64,000 bases of DNA from an uncultured Collinsella sp. (GCA_900542155.1 UQMD01000009.1:16462-80461); one strand, 5' to 3'. Shown: positions 50,175 to 59,720, counted from the first letter of the stretch. Translations and numbers: made by a program. The notes: generated by a model not told the origin, from the sequence alone.

Positions 50175-50906
50175 ATGACTAACACGAAAGGTATGACCAT
50201 GCCCCAGATTGATGATGCAGAGCTGTTTGGCAATGCCGAGGACCAGCGTGCGTACGAGGACTTTTGCGCCAATCAGGAGGCGGTCGAGAAGTTTACGCTC
50301 GACAAGCCCGCGCTTATCTGCCGTTGGCGCATGTCCAACAAAAAGGTGCCCATGCTCAACCGTCACATTCGCGCGCTGTCCGAGCGCTTGGTGCAGGGCG
50401 AGCCGCTTACCCATAACATGCTCAGCTGGGCCAAGCAGCACGTTGAGTGGTCGCTTGCCGAGGGCGATTACACCGCGCACGACGGCGTGCTCATGCTGGT
50501 GATCGACGTTAACGGCAATGCCGCCATGACGGTGGGTGAGTACGAGCCGCTGGCCGATACTTCGGCCAAGGCGCTGCGTGCCCGCTCCGCCGAGGCCCGC
50601 TCCGAGGCCGACGAAACCGGCGTGGCGCCCGAGCTGCTCGCTGCCGTCAACAACGGCGAGCTGGCCTTTGTGGCGCCGGCGGACGAGTGCCTGTGTGGCA
50701 CGGCGACGCTCATTGAGCAGCTGGCCCAGACCAAGGGCATCCCGGTCACGCGCGTGGACATCCCCGCACAGCTCAAGGGCGCGCTGTTCCTGGTGAGTGA
50801 CGAGCACGGCGTGGTTCCCGCCGCCGAGACGGACGCCGCCGAGGCCGACGCCGCCACGGTCGCTTTCTTCGCCGACGGCTACGAAAAGCTTCGTGCCCGC
50901 CGCTAA
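50175..50906 (+). CDS. Conserved-looking cytosolic protein of unknown function
   Basis: 243 residues, no membrane segment, no recognised motif. A basic region near VERSLAEG-type helices (MLSWAKQHVEWSLAEG) and an Ala/Glu-rich C-terminus are visible. Start ATG 50175 follows AAGAGGACGGA; ATG 50193 and 50199 are alternatives. A strong terminator separates it from purH, so it has its own promoter. Confidence 0.65.
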   Translation: MTNTKGMTMPQIDDAELFGNAEDQRAYEDFCANQEAVEKFTLDKPALICRWRMSNKKVPMLNRHIRALSERLVQGEPLTHNMLSWAKQHVEWSLAEGDYTAHDGVLMLVIDVNGNAAMTVGEYEPLADTSAKALRARSAEARSEADETGVAPELLAAVNNGELAFVAPADECLCGTATLIEQLAQTKGIPVTRVDIPAQLKGALFLVSDEHGVVPAAETDAAEADAATVAFFADGYEKLRARR

Positions 50907-51083
50907 ATGATTTTTCTGGGACGGGGATTTAATAATCATTTGATCCCCGCGCCCGTTGCGAGCGAGGGGCGAGCCAAACGCTTTCGTTCGCGAACAGTTC
51001 TGTCACCTTGGTGCCGCGTGGGGCGCGTGCCTGCGGCTTCGCGGTCATAATGGGACAAGACAACCAAGAGGGGAGCGGAATCC

Positions 51084-51755
51084 ATGGCGCTGATCTATAT
51101 CGTTGAGGACGACGAGCCCATTCGTCGCGAGCTTGCCGACATTCTGGCCCGTGCCGGTTTTGAGGTGGAGGCCTGCGAGTCGTTCGAGCACGTCTCGCGT
51201 GACATCCTGGCCGCTGCGCCCGACTTGGTACTGCTCGACCTGACGCTTCCCGTCAAAGACGGTCAGCACATCTGCCACGAAGTCCGTCGCGAATCCGAGG
51301 TCCCCATCATCGTCCTCACGTCGCGCACGACCGAGATCGACGAGGTCATGGCCATGACGCTCGGCGCGGACGACTTTGTCCCCAAGCCCTACAGCGCCCG
51401 CGTGCTTGTGGCGCGCATTAACGCGCTGCTGCGACGCACCGCGGCTGCCGGCGAGCGCAGCACGGTCGTCCACAAGGGGCTGGAACTCGACCTCGCCCGC
51501 TCCGCGGTCACCAACACGCAAACCGGCGACAGCACCGAGCTCACCAAAAACGAGCTGCGTATCCTCTCGCTGCTTCTGAGTCGCGCGGGCAAGATTGTCT
51601 CGCGCTCGGCCATCATGCAGGACCTGTGGGACTCCGATGCCTTCGTGGACGACAACACGCTTACCGTCAACATCAACCGTCTGCGCACCACGCTCGAAAA
51701 AATCGGCGTTAAGGGGTATCTGACCACGCACCGCGGCCAGGGCTATTCAGTCTAG
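51084..51755 (+). CDS. OmpR-family response regulator, BceR-like
   Basis: 223 residues. Acidic pair ED (8-9), phospho-acceptor Asp52 (LVLLDLTLPVKDG), Lys in FVPKPYSARVLVARINALLRR, and a winged helix with LTKNELRILSLLLSRAGKIVSRSAIMQDLW ... LTVNINRLRTTLEKIG. The pattern is closest to BceR/GraR/VraR-type regulators of cell-envelope antibiotic response. The kinase gene starts 9 bp after its stop. ATG 51084 follows GAGGGGAGCGGAATCC. Confidence 0.93.
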   Translation: MALIYIVEDDEPIRRELADILARAGFEVEACESFEHVSRDILAAAPDLVLLDLTLPVKDGQHICHEVRRESEVPIIVLTSRTTEIDEVMAMTLGADDFVPKPYSARVLVARINALLRRTAAAGERSTVVHKGLELDLARSAVTNTQTGDSTELTKNELRILSLLLSRAGKIVSRSAIMQDLWDSDAFVDDNTLTVNINRLRTTLEKIGVKGYLTTHRGQGYSV

Positions 51756-51764
51756 GTGTCGATT

Positions 51765-52808
51765 ATGTCGTTTGCCAAGTTTTTTAAAGATGCGCTTCTT
51801 CCCGTCGCTGTGTGGACGTGCGGCGTGCTGCTGAGCTGCTTTGTGCTGACGGTCGCCGGAGCACCCGCTTCCATCGTGGTCGTGGCGGTCGGCGTGTCCT
51901 TTATCTTTGGCATGCTGGGCATCGTGATCGAGTATGCGCGTCGCCGCCATTTTCTGCGTCAGCTGGAGCGGGCGGCCGAGGAACTGGAGAGCCCTGCGTG
52001 GGTGCAAGAGATGGTGCAATGCCCGACCTATGCCGAGGGCGAGCTCGAGTACGAGGTCTTGCGCCGGGTGGGCAAAGCCGCCTGCGACGAGGTTGCCGAA
52101 GGCCGGCGCCAGACCGATGACTATCGCGACTATATCGAGAGCTGGGTCCACGAGGCCAAACTGCCCCTGGCGGCGGCTCACCTGATTCTGGAAAACCTCG
52201 ACGGCGGCGCAGATGACCCAACACGTGTCGATGACCTGGGTCGCGAGTTGGCTCGCGTGGAACGCTATATCGACCAGGCGCTGTACTACGCGCGCTCGGA
52301 AGTCGTGGAGCGCGACTACCTGATTCGCCGCTGGGACCTTAAGACCTTGGTGACGGGTGCGATTAAGGCCAACGCGCGCGAGCTCATTGCGGCGCACGTG
52401 GCTCCGGTGTGCGAGAACCTCGACTTCGAGGTCTTTACCGACGAAAAATGGCTCGAGTTTATCCTGGGCCAGCTCATTCAGAACAGCATTAAATATGCGC
52501 GCGAGGACGGCGCGAAGATCGTGTTTTCGGGCGCGTTACTGGACGAGGGCCTGGCGAGCGAGCGCATCGAGCTCACCGTTGCGGACAACGGCTGCGGCGT
52601 GTGTGCGGCAGACCTGCCGCGCGTGTTCGAGAAGGGCTTTACCGGCGACAACGGCCGCACCACCAAGCGCGCAACGGGCATCGGCCTCTACCTGGTGGCG
52701 CGCCTATGCTCCAAGATGGGCATCGACGTCACGGCGGCATCCGACTCCGGCGAAGGCTTTGTCGTAACATTCGCCTTTTCGACGAACAAGTTCCAATACT
52801 TTGAGTAA
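51765..52808 (+). CDS. Intramembrane-sensing histidine kinase, BceS-like
   Basis: 347 residues. Two close transmembrane helices (about 10-50, with almost no extracytoplasmic loop) are followed by an H-box IESWVHEAKLPLAAAHLIL carrying the WVHExKxPL pattern typical of BceS-type kinases. ATP site: FILGQLIQNSIKYAREDG, DNGCGVCAADLPRVFEKGFTG, TGIGLYLVARLCSKMG. Such kinases usually take their signal from a BceAB-type ABC transporter, but none is adjacent. ATG 51765 is chosen; GTG 51756 is possible. A strong hairpin follows at 52858-52883. Confidence 0.92.
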   Translation: MSFAKFFKDALLPVAVWTCGVLLSCFVLTVAGAPASIVVVAVGVSFIFGMLGIVIEYARRRHFLRQLERAAEELESPAWVQEMVQCPTYAEGELEYEVLRRVGKAACDEVAEGRRQTDDYRDYIESWVHEAKLPLAAAHLILENLDGGADDPTRVDDLGRELARVERYIDQALYYARSEVVERDYLIRRWDLKTLVTGAIKANARELIAAHVAPVCENLDFEVFTDEKWLEFILGQLIQNSIKYAREDGAKIVFSGALLDEGLASERIELTVADNGCGVCAADLPRVFEKGFTGDNGRTTKRATGIGLYLVARLCSKMGIDVTAASDSGEGFVVTFAFSTNKFQYFE

Positions 52809-52857
52809 CGCATGCGGCAGACGTCCGCTCAAACAAAAACGTGCAGCCCAAACAAAA

Positions 52858-52883
52858 CGTGCCGCCCCAACCGGGGCGGCACG
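52858..52883 (+). terminator. GC hairpin after the BceS-like kinase
   Basis: A perfect 11-bp stem CGTGCCGCCCC/GGGGCGGCACG with an AACC loop; CATCTTTT follows. Likely terminator. Confidence 0.8.
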
Positions 52884-52923
52884 CCATCTTTTATCAGCTA
52901 ACTCGTTGAAGTATGGTGACGAA

Positions 52924-53014
52924 GGCGCAAGGCCGGGAGGGGTTATCTAAGCCGACATCCCGCAGCCGCGAAGCGGCGAGGACGTCGGCGTGATAACCCC
53001 GCAGGCCTTGCGCC
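52924..53014. repeat. 91-bp long palindrome between convergent genes
   Basis: GGCGCAAGGCC at the left end pairs with GGCCTTGCGCC at the right end. Inner pairs GGGGTTATC/GATAACCCC and GCCGAC/GTCGGC lead to a CCGC-GAA-GCGG tip. It is too large for an ordinary terminator. Confidence 0.8.
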
Positions 53015-53027
53015 GACGGGAAGGAAC

Positions 53028-53465
53028 CTACTTCACGACCAGGATGTCGCAGTCGGTATTGCGCAGCAGGAACGTCGAAATCGAACCCAGAAGCGCATAC
53101 TTGATCGAGGACAGGCCGCGAGCGCCGCAGAGCACCAGGTCGGGCTTGACCACGTCGAGCATCTCGTCTTTGAGCGTCTCGCGAATACGACCGGCACGTA
53201 TCATGACCTCGACCTCGGGAATATCGGGATTGGCCTTGGCCTCTTCGAGCTGCTTTTCGATGGAGTTCTTAAAGGCCTCCTCCAGACCGTTGACCAAATC
53301 GACCGGATAGGAGCCGGCGCTCTCGAGCGCCGTGGAATCGATAACGTGGCCGATAATCAGCTTGGCGCCGTTGTTCGCGGCGACCTTGATGGCGCGTGCG
53401 AGCACAAAATCCTGCTGCTCAGTACCGTCGAGTGAAACAAATACCTTGGTGTAACCCTCGTTCAT
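53028..53465 (-). CDS. Universal stress protein (UspA family)
   Basis: 145 residues with the Usp fold: VFVSLDGTEQQDFVLARAIKVA at the start and PDLVLCGARGLSSIKYALLGSISTFLLRNTDCDILVV at the end, the latter resembling the ATP-binding GxxG-9x-GSVS region. Cytosolic, thought to act in stress survival. Start ATG 53465 follows AAGGAGGAAACC. It converges on the long palindrome. Confidence 0.93.
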   Translation of the reverse strand: MNEGYTKVFVSLDGTEQQDFVLARAIKVAANNGAKLIIGHVIDSTALESAGSYPVDLVNGLEEAFKNSIEKQLEEAKANPDIPEVEVMIRAGRIRETLKDEMLDVVKPDLVLCGARGLSSIKYALLGSISTFLLRNTDCDILVVK

Positions 53466-53714
53466 GGTTTCCTCCTTGGTCTATCGCACGGGCGGGGGGC
53501 TCGTGCGTCGGGCGGGCGCGGGTGCGTTGACCGCCGGACACTTTATCTTGTTGCAGTTATACCCAAGGATTTCGGTTTAACTGCTCGCAATTCTGTGAAC
53601 GGGCGAGTTTTTTGGTAAGGGTAGGCGCGGTCGCACCGCCAACGGTTGATAATGGGACATCGCCCGCATCGTCCGCAGAACATCTACCGGCGGGTGTCTA
53701 ACGAGGGGGTCCCT

Positions 53715-54695
53715 TTGGATATCATCGAGCTTTTAAAATCTGCCTTCATGGGCCTGGTCGAGGGCATCACCGAATGGCTGCCCGTTTCGTCGACCGGTCA
53801 CATGATCTTGGTGGACGAGTTCGTCAAGATGAACGTGAGCGAGACGTTCTGGAACATGTTCCTGGTCGTGATTCAGCTTGGCGCCATTTTGGCCGTCTGT
53901 GTGCTGTTCTTCCATGAGCTCAATCCGTTCTCGCCCAGCAAGGGCAAGGAGGGCCGTCACGACACCTGGGTGCTGTGGGGCAAGATTGTGCTCGGTTGCA
54001 TTCCTGCGGCGGCGATCGGCCTGCCGCTCAACGACTGGATGGAGGAGCATTTCTACAATGCTCCCGTCGTGGCGCTGGCGCTCATTGTGTACGGCGTGCT
54101 GTTTATCGTGATCGAGAACTGGCGCGCGAGCAAGCGCGAGGAAATGGCCGTTGCCGGTTCGTTTGGTTCGCGTGCTGTGGTGTCGGGTGGACGTCCCGCC
54201 GGTGCGCACTTTGCGGCGCCCGCCACGGCTACCGCTGAGGATGAGGACGATGACGAGAATCTGGACTTTGGTTCCATCGCCACGCTCGAGGATCTAAGCT
54301 GGAAGACTGCGCTGGGTATCGGCTGCTTCCAGGTGCTTTCGCTGGTGCCTGGTACGTCTCGCTCCGGTTCTACCATCATCGGCGGCCTGCTTTTGGGCTG
54401 CACGCGCTCGGTGGCTTCTAAGTTCACGTTCTTCCTGGCCATCCCTGTCATGTTTGGCGCGAGTGCGCTCAAGCTGGTCAAGTACTTCATCAAGGGCGGC
54501 ACGTTCGGCACCAACGAGATCGCCATCTTGGGCGTGGGCTGCGTCGTCGCCTTTGTGGTGTCGCTCATTGCCATCAAGTGGCTTATGGGCTTCGTTCGCC
54601 GTCACGACTTCAAGTGCTTCGGCGTCTACCGCATCATCCTGGGCATCGTGGTGCTCGCGTACTTCTTCGTTCTGGAGCCTATGCTCGGCCTGTAA
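53715..54695 (+). CDS. uppP: Undecaprenyl-diphosphate phosphatase with an acidic insert
   Basis: 326 residues from TTG 53715. The motif order is standard: LKSAFMGLVEGITEWLPVSSTGHMILV, and LVPGTSRSGSTIIGGLLLG. Recycles undecaprenyl carrier lipid for cell-wall synthesis; integral membrane. TTG 53715 was chosen because GAGGGGG sits five bases upstream and the product then begins DIIELLKSAF; a longer frame from 53646 has no ribosome binding site. Compared with the usual 265-280 residues there is an insert of about 45 residues (about 155-200), rich in Ala, Gly and Asp/Glu (EDEDDDENLDF), probably a cytoplasmic loop. Also confers bacitracin tolerance in other bacteria. Confidence 0.95.
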   Translation: MDIIELLKSAFMGLVEGITEWLPVSSTGHMILVDEFVKMNVSETFWNMFLVVIQLGAILAVCVLFFHELNPFSPSKGKEGRHDTWVLWGKIVLGCIPAAAIGLPLNDWMEEHFYNAPVVALALIVYGVLFIVIENWRASKREEMAVAGSFGSRAVVSGGRPAGAHFAAPATATAEDEDDDENLDFGSIATLEDLSWKTALGIGCFQVLSLVPGTSRSGSTIIGGLLLGCTRSVASKFTFFLAIPVMFGASALKLVKYFIKGGTFGTNEIAILGVGCVVAFVVSLIAIKWLMGFVRRHDFKCFGVYRIILGIVVLAYFFVLEPMLGL

Positions 54696-54922
54696 CTTGG
54701 TTGACGCTGCGCGGCGGCCAGAGCGACAACTTGTCATTCAACGAGGGCGGCATGACCAAAAGGTCTATGCTGCCCTCTTTTTTGGGCGATGGGGTGGGTC
54801 CGATGGTGGCGCACGGAGTCGTGGTGTGATTTGCGTCGGTGTCCGCGCGGCTCGGTATACTGGTACGGCTCAAACTATGGCGCTGCCCGCAGGCGCGCCG
54901 TCCGTCAGATGAGGAGTCGCCC

Positions 54923-57823
54923 ATGACCCAGCCCCTGCCCTGGGAAAAGAATGCTGCGGTACCCGTGCCGCCCGCGCCGGAACCCGTGCCACTCGATGCA
55001 TACACCGCCCCCGCTGCGCCGGAGCCCGAGCTCGTTCCGCTCGACATCTACGACGCTCCTGCGCCGGCACCCAAACCCGCCAAGCCGCTCGTCGACATCG
55101 ACAGCCTTAATCCCGCCCAGCGCGAGGCGGTCCTGACCACCGAGGGCCCGTTGCTGGTGCTCGCCGGCGCCGGCTCGGGCAAGACCCGCGTCTTGACCTT
55201 CCGCATCGCACATATGCTCGGCGACTTGGGTGTTAAGCCTTGGCAGGTTCTTGCCATTACGTTTACCAACAAGGCTGCGGCAGAGATGCGCGAGCGTCTG
55301 ACGGCACTCATCCCCAGCGGCACCCGTGGCATGTGGGTGTGCACCTTCCATGCCATGTGCGTGCGCATGCTGCGCGAGGACGCCGATCTGCTGGGCTACA
55401 CCGGCCAGTTCACCATCTACGATGACGATGACTCAAAGCGCATGGTGCGTGACATTATGCAGGTGCTCGGCATCGAGCAAAAGCAGTTCCCCATCAACAT
55501 GATCCGCAGCAAGATCAGCTCGGCCAAAAACGCCATGATCGGCCCCGAGGACATGCTCAAGAGCGCCGATAGCCCCAATGACAAAAAGGCCGCGCAGGTC
55601 TACCTGGAGCTGGAGCGCCGCCTGCGCGCCGCCAACGCGATGGACTTCGACGACCTGCTCGTGCGCACGCTCGAGCTGCTGCGCACCCGCCCCGAGGTGC
55701 TCGACAAGTATCAAGAGCGCTTCCGCTACATTAGCGTCGACGAGTATCAGGACACCAACCACGTCCAGTACGAGATCGCCAACCTGCTGGCCGCCAAGTA
55801 CCAAAACCTTATGGTCGTGGGCGACGACGACCAGTCCATTTATAGCTGGCGTGGCGCCGACATCACCAACATCCTGGACTTTGAGCAGGACTTTAAAAAC
55901 TGCAAGACCGTCAAGCTGGAGCAGAACTATCGCTCCACGGGTCATATCCTGAGCGCCGCCAACGCCGTGGTGCGCCACAACTCGCAGCGCAAGGACAAGC
56001 GCCTGTTTACGGCCGAGGGCGACGGCGAGAAGATCCAGGCCTTCCAGGCGAGCGACGAGCGCGACGAGGGCCGCTGGATTGCCGGCGAGATCGAGAAGCT
56101 GCATGCCAAGGGTACGAGCTACGACGATATCGCCGTGTTCTACCGCACCAACGCCCAGTCGCGTATCCTCGAAGATATGTTCCTGCGCGCGGGCGTGCCC
56201 TACAAGATCGTCGGCGGCACGCGATTCTTCGACCGCGCCGAGATCCGCGATGTCATGGCCTATCTCAAGATGATCGTGAACCCGGCCGACGAGATGAGCG
56301 TCAAGCGCGTCATCAACACGCCGCGCCGCGGCATCGGCTCCACTTCGATCCAAAAGATTGAGCAGCTGGCGCGCGACAACCGTTGCTCGTTCTTCCAGGC
56401 CTGCGAGATCGCAACAGCCGAGACGGGCATGTTTAGTGCCAAGGTGCGCAACGGCCTGTCGAGTTTTGTGGCGCTGGTGCGCGAGGGCCGTCGCATGGAC
56501 GGCGAGCTCAAGGATGTCGTCGAGATGATTGTCGACAAGACGGGCCTGCTGCAGGCGTTCCGCGCCGAGGGCACCATGGAGTCCGAGAGCCGCGCCGAGA
56601 ACATCCAGGAATTCCTGGGCGTCGCTGCCGAATTTGAGGAGACGCACGAGGATATCGAGGGCACGCTCGAGAGCTTGGAAGAGCTGCGTGCAGCCGGTGT
56701 TGCCGATGTGCCTGTCAGTGCCGAGCCCGAGCCCGTCGTGGTGAGTGCGCCCGCGCCCGAGCCGGGGCCGTCCGCTCCGGCATCCTCGTTTGAGGCACTT
56801 GTCGGCGCTCGTGACGCCGCGGGCTCCAATCCGCTCGATAGCCTAGCCGCCCCGGCGCTCTCGCCGCAGGATGCCTTGGCCGCCGCCATCGCGGGCAACG
56901 CGTATGCCGTGCCAACAGAGCTACCGGCGGGCGCCGTGCATGCCGACGAGATCGAGCGCACCTACGGTCCGCTCACCTGTAAGGCACTGCCGGCACTCAT
57001 GGAGTGGCTGGCCCTGCGCTCCGACTTGGATTCCCTGGCCGGCGAGACGCATGCCATTACCATGATGACCATCCACTCCGCCAAGGGCCTGGAGTTCCCG
57101 GCGGTGTTCGTGGCCGGCATGGAGGAGGGTATCTTCCCGCACGTGCACGACTTTGGCGGCAGCGATGACCCGGGCAAGCTCGAGGAGGAGCGTCGCCTGG
57201 CCTACGTTGCCATCACGCGTGCCCGTAAGCGCCTGTTCCTGACCTATGCGGCCACGCGTCGCACCTACGGCTCGACCTCTGCCAACCCGCGCTCTCGTTT
57301 CCTCAACGAGATTCCGTTTGAGGATATCGAGTTTAGCGGTATCGGTTCTGCCGGTTTTGAGGGCACGGGCTGGGAGAAGCGCGGCGACCGTCACGGCACC
57401 TTTGGCTCGGGCATGGGCTCGGATATGTATGGCGGCAAGGTGTTCGGTTCGCATACGCGCTCGACCGGCGGTTCCGGTTCGCGCGGCGGATCGAGCTTCG
57501 ACGATTTCTTTGGTGGCAGCACCTATGGCACCGAGCGCCATCGCGGGGTTTCGCCCGACGCCGGCCGTGTTGCCTCGACCTTTGGTTCGGGCGCGTCGCG
57601 AGCTAAAAAGCCGTCGTCCAAGGTGTCGCCGACGGTGGAGCGCAAGGTCGATCGCGCCAGCGCGTCGCAGGACTTTGCCGCGGGCGATACCGTGAGCCAC
57701 AAGACCTTTGGCACCGGTACCGTGATCTCGGTCGCCGGAGACATGATCGAGGTCCAGTTCGAAAAAACCGGCCAGACCAAAAAGCTGATGAAAGGTTTTG
57801 CACCGATCGTCAAGCTGTCGTGA
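54923..57823 (+). CDS. pcrA: ATP-dependent DNA helicase PcrA/UvrD
   Basis: 966 residues. Walker A LVLAGAGSGKTRVLTFRIAHML (about 79-86), then TFTNKAAAEMRERL, Walker B DEYQDTN, GDDDQSIYSWRGADITNIL, YRSTG and TIHSAKGLEFPAVFVAG motifs of the SF1A family. The C-terminal end (about 915-966) is the Tudor-like domain of PcrA. Oddities: an N-terminal Pro/Ala extension of about 65 residues and a Pro/Ala-rich linker (about 600-690) before the 2B-like region. Acts in nucleotide excision and replication repair. Start ATG 54923 follows GAGGAGTCGCCC. Convergent with manA across a bidirectional terminator. Confidence 0.95.
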   Translation: MTQPLPWEKNAAVPVPPAPEPVPLDAYTAPAAPEPELVPLDIYDAPAPAPKPAKPLVDIDSLNPAQREAVLTTEGPLLVLAGAGSGKTRVLTFRIAHMLGDLGVKPWQVLAITFTNKAAAEMRERLTALIPSGTRGMWVCTFHAMCVRMLREDADLLGYTGQFTIYDDDDSKRMVRDIMQVLGIEQKQFPINMIRSKISSAKNAMIGPEDMLKSADSPNDKKAAQVYLELERRLRAANAMDFDDLLVRTLELLRTRPEVLDKYQERFRYISVDEYQDTNHVQYEIANLLAAKYQNLMVVGDDDQSIYSWRGADITNILDFEQDFKNCKTVKLEQNYRSTGHILSAANAVVRHNSQRKDKRLFTAEGDGEKIQAFQASDERDEGRWIAGEIEKLHAKGTSYDDIAVFYRTNAQSRILEDMFLRAGVPYKIVGGTRFFDRAEIRDVMAYLKMIVNPADEMSVKRVINTPRRGIGSTSIQKIEQLARDNRCSFFQACEIATAETGMFSAKVRNGLSSFVALVREGRRMDGELKDVVEMIVDKTGLLQAFRAEGTMESESRAENIQEFLGVAAEFEETHEDIEGTLESLEELRAAGVADVPVSAEPEPVVVSAPAPEPGPSAPASSFEALVGARDAAGSNPLDSLAAPALSPQDALAAAIAGNAYAVPTELPAGAVHADEIERTYGPLTCKALPALMEWLALRSDLDSLAGETHAITMMTIHSAKGLEFPAVFVAGMEEGIFPHVHDFGGSDDPGKLEEERRLAYVAITRARKRLFLTYAATRRTYGSTSANPRSRFLNEIPFEDIEFSGIGSAGFEGTGWEKRGDRHGTFGSGMGSDMYGGKVFGSHTRSTGGSGSRGGSSFDDFFGGSTYGTERHRGVSPDAGRVASTFGSGASRAKKPSSKVSPTVERKVDRASASQDFAAGDTVSHKTFGTGTVISVAGDMIEVQFEKTGQTKKLMKGFAPIVKLS

Positions 57824-57931
57824 TCCCGGCGGCCCCGGACAGGCGCCATGGACAACGTTGCTTGCGAACGTCGCTTTGCTCGTTCGCTTTTTGGTCTGGA
57901 GAGCCGGGTGGGCTGATAAATAGATGTGAGT

Positions 57932-57966
57932 AGGGGCTCTCCCGTTTGATGAGCGGGGGAGCCCCT
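57932..57966. terminator. Bidirectional terminator between pcrA and manA
   Basis: Stem AGGGGCTCTCCCG with CGGGGGAGCCCCT, 9-base loop, ending TTGTTGCG. Placed between two convergent genes. Confidence 0.8.
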
Positions 57967-57992
57967 TGTTGCGTTTTGGTTGTTGGTGCGAC

Positions 57993-58925
57993 CTAGAGGT
58001 GGCTGATGATCAATTCCATCTTGCCTTCGAGGTCGATGGAGCTGACGGTGCTCGGGGCTAGCAGGTGGCTTCCCTTGTGGACGGGGTCGCCGCAGACGGT
58101 GCCTTCGCCGTCGATGACCGACAGACACATGAAGGGCCAGTGCTGGTCGAGGGTCTTGCTGCCGTTGACGCGCACGCGATCGACGGTGTAGCAGGGGTTG
58201 GACTCGAGTTCGGTCACGCCGTCGACTTCGGGCGCGGTCACGGTGCCGTCGGTCGGGGCCTGAGAATCAAAGTCGATGCAGTCGAGACTCTGCTCAATGT
58301 GCAGGGGACGCAGTTTGCCGTCGGTGCCGGGACGGTCGTAGTCGTACAGGCGATACGTCACGTCGCTCGACTGCTGCGTCTCCAAAATGAGCGTGCCGGT
58401 CTTGATGGCGTGGACGGTACCGGAATCAATCTGGAAAAAGTCGCCCTTGTGAATCGGCAGCACGTTGAGCATGTCGTCCCAGCGGCCGTCCTCGATCATA
58501 CGCGCGGCCTCGGCGCGGTCGTGCGCGCGCTGTCCGACGATGATCGTGGCGCCGGGCTCGCAGTCCAGCACATACCAGCACTCGGTTTTGCCCAGGCTGC
58601 CGTTCTCGTGCTCGGCGGCGTACTCGTCGTTGGGATGGATCTGGATCGAAAGGTCGTCCTTGGCGTCCAGAATCTTAATGAGCAGCGGGAACCCCTTGCC
58701 CTCGCAGTTGCCAAAGAGCTCGCGGTGCTCGGCCCACAGCCATGACAGCGTGTGACCGGCGTACGGGCCCTCAGCGATCTGGCAGTCGCCGTTGGGGTGT
58801 GCCGAGATGGCCCAGCACTCACCGATGGGACCCTCGGGAATGTCATAACCAAATACGGTTTCGAGCTGGCGGCCGCCCCAGATCTTCTCGTGAAAGATCG
58901 GCGTCAGTTTAATCAAATCGGACAT
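57993..58925 (-). CDS. manA: Mannose-6-phosphate isomerase, class I
   Basis: 310 residues, the short class I type. Zinc site: LSIQIHPNDEYAAEHENG (His, Glu) and FFQIDSGTVHAI (His). The start PIFHEKIWGGRQLETVFG is typical. It interconverts mannose-6-phosphate and fructose-6-phosphate. ATG 58925 is preferred to 58931 because GGGGG lies eight bases upstream. The gene ends beyond a terminator shared with pcrA. The neighbouring GntR gene on the same strand, 76 bp further upstream, may control it. Confidence 0.93.
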   Translation of the reverse strand: MSDLIKLTPIFHEKIWGGRQLETVFGYDIPEGPIGECWAISAHPNGDCQIAEGPYAGHTLSWLWAEHRELFGNCEGKGFPLLIKILDAKDDLSIQIHPNDEYAAEHENGSLGKTECWYVLDCEPGATIIVGQRAHDRAEAARMIEDGRWDDMLNVLPIHKGDFFQIDSGTVHAIKTGTLILETQQSSDVTYRLYDYDRPGTDGKLRPLHIEQSLDCIDFDSQAPTDGTVTAPEVDGVTELESNPCYTVDRVRVNGSKTLDQHWPFMCLSVIDGEGTVCGDPVHKGSHLLAPSTVSSIDLEGKMELIISHL

Positions 58926-59000
58926 GTTCATACCCCCATGGTGTTGCGCGGCCGCCCACTCTAAACGAGCCGTAACGAGCGCCCGCATGACTACAAAAAC

Positions 59001-59720
59001 CTATGCCAACGTTACGTTGTGCAGCTCAAAGCGGTCACCAACGTTGCGCGAGATCGAATGCTCAAAGGCGGTGCCGCTATCCAAAAAGCCAATCTGGTTG
59101 AGCTCGAGCAGGGGAGAGCCGGGTTTGGTGTCCAGGCGCTCAGCCTCTTCCTCGGTTGCCGCTACGGCGCGAATGGTGCGGTGGAAGCTCGAAATCTTCA
59201 GCCCGCATTGCTTGCGGATGAAGCTGTAGACCGATCCATACAGGTCTTTCTTTTTAAGGCCCGGAATCAGCTCGAGGGGCATGTAGGTGTACTCGATAAC
59301 GATGGGCTTCTCGTCGACCTGGCGCACGCGCACGATGTGATAGGCAAAGTCGTCCTCGGCAATTCCCAGCTGGGCAGCGACGTCTGCTGGCGGATTGACA
59401 ATCGAGAAATCGTAGACCACCGAGGTCACCTTCTCCCCGCGGTGCTCATACGAAAAGCCCTGGGAGCGATCGTTCTTGCCCTGGAAAAACGCCTGGCCGG
59501 GAAGCCCCGCCGTGTCCTTAACGTAGGTGCCCGATCCGCGCCGGCTGGTAACAAGACCTTCATCGGTAATCTGCTCAATAGCTCGTTTGACGGTGATTTT
59601 GGAAACGCTATAGAGCTCGCAGAACTCAACGACGGTGGGCAGCTTGTCGCCCGGCTTTAGAGCGCCGTCCTCGATGCTTCGACGGATATCTGCAGCTATT
59701 GCCTCGTATTTGGGAATCAT
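59001..59720 (-). CDS. GntR-family transcriptional regulator, HutC/UTRA subfamily
   Basis: 239 residues. N-terminal winged helix: PKYEAIAADIRRSIEDGALKPGDKLPTVVEFCELYSVSKITVKRAIEQITDEGLVTSRRGSGTYV. C-terminal UTRA effector domain: VRQVDEKPIVIEYTYMPLELIPGLKKKDLYGSVYSFI. Probably senses a sugar phosphate and regulates nearby sugar genes (manA or the ROK kinase). Start ATG 59720 follows AGGAGGTTCC. Confidence 0.95.
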   Translation of the reverse strand: MIPKYEAIAADIRRSIEDGALKPGDKLPTVVEFCELYSVSKITVKRAIEQITDEGLVTSRRGSGTYVKDTAGLPGQAFFQGKNDRSQGFSYEHRGEKVTSVVYDFSIVNPPADVAAQLGIAEDDFAYHIVRVRQVDEKPIVIEYTYMPLELIPGLKKKDLYGSVYSFIRKQCGLKISSFHRTIRAVAATEEEAERLDTKPGSPLLELNQIGFLDSGTAFEHSISRNVGDRFELHNVTLA

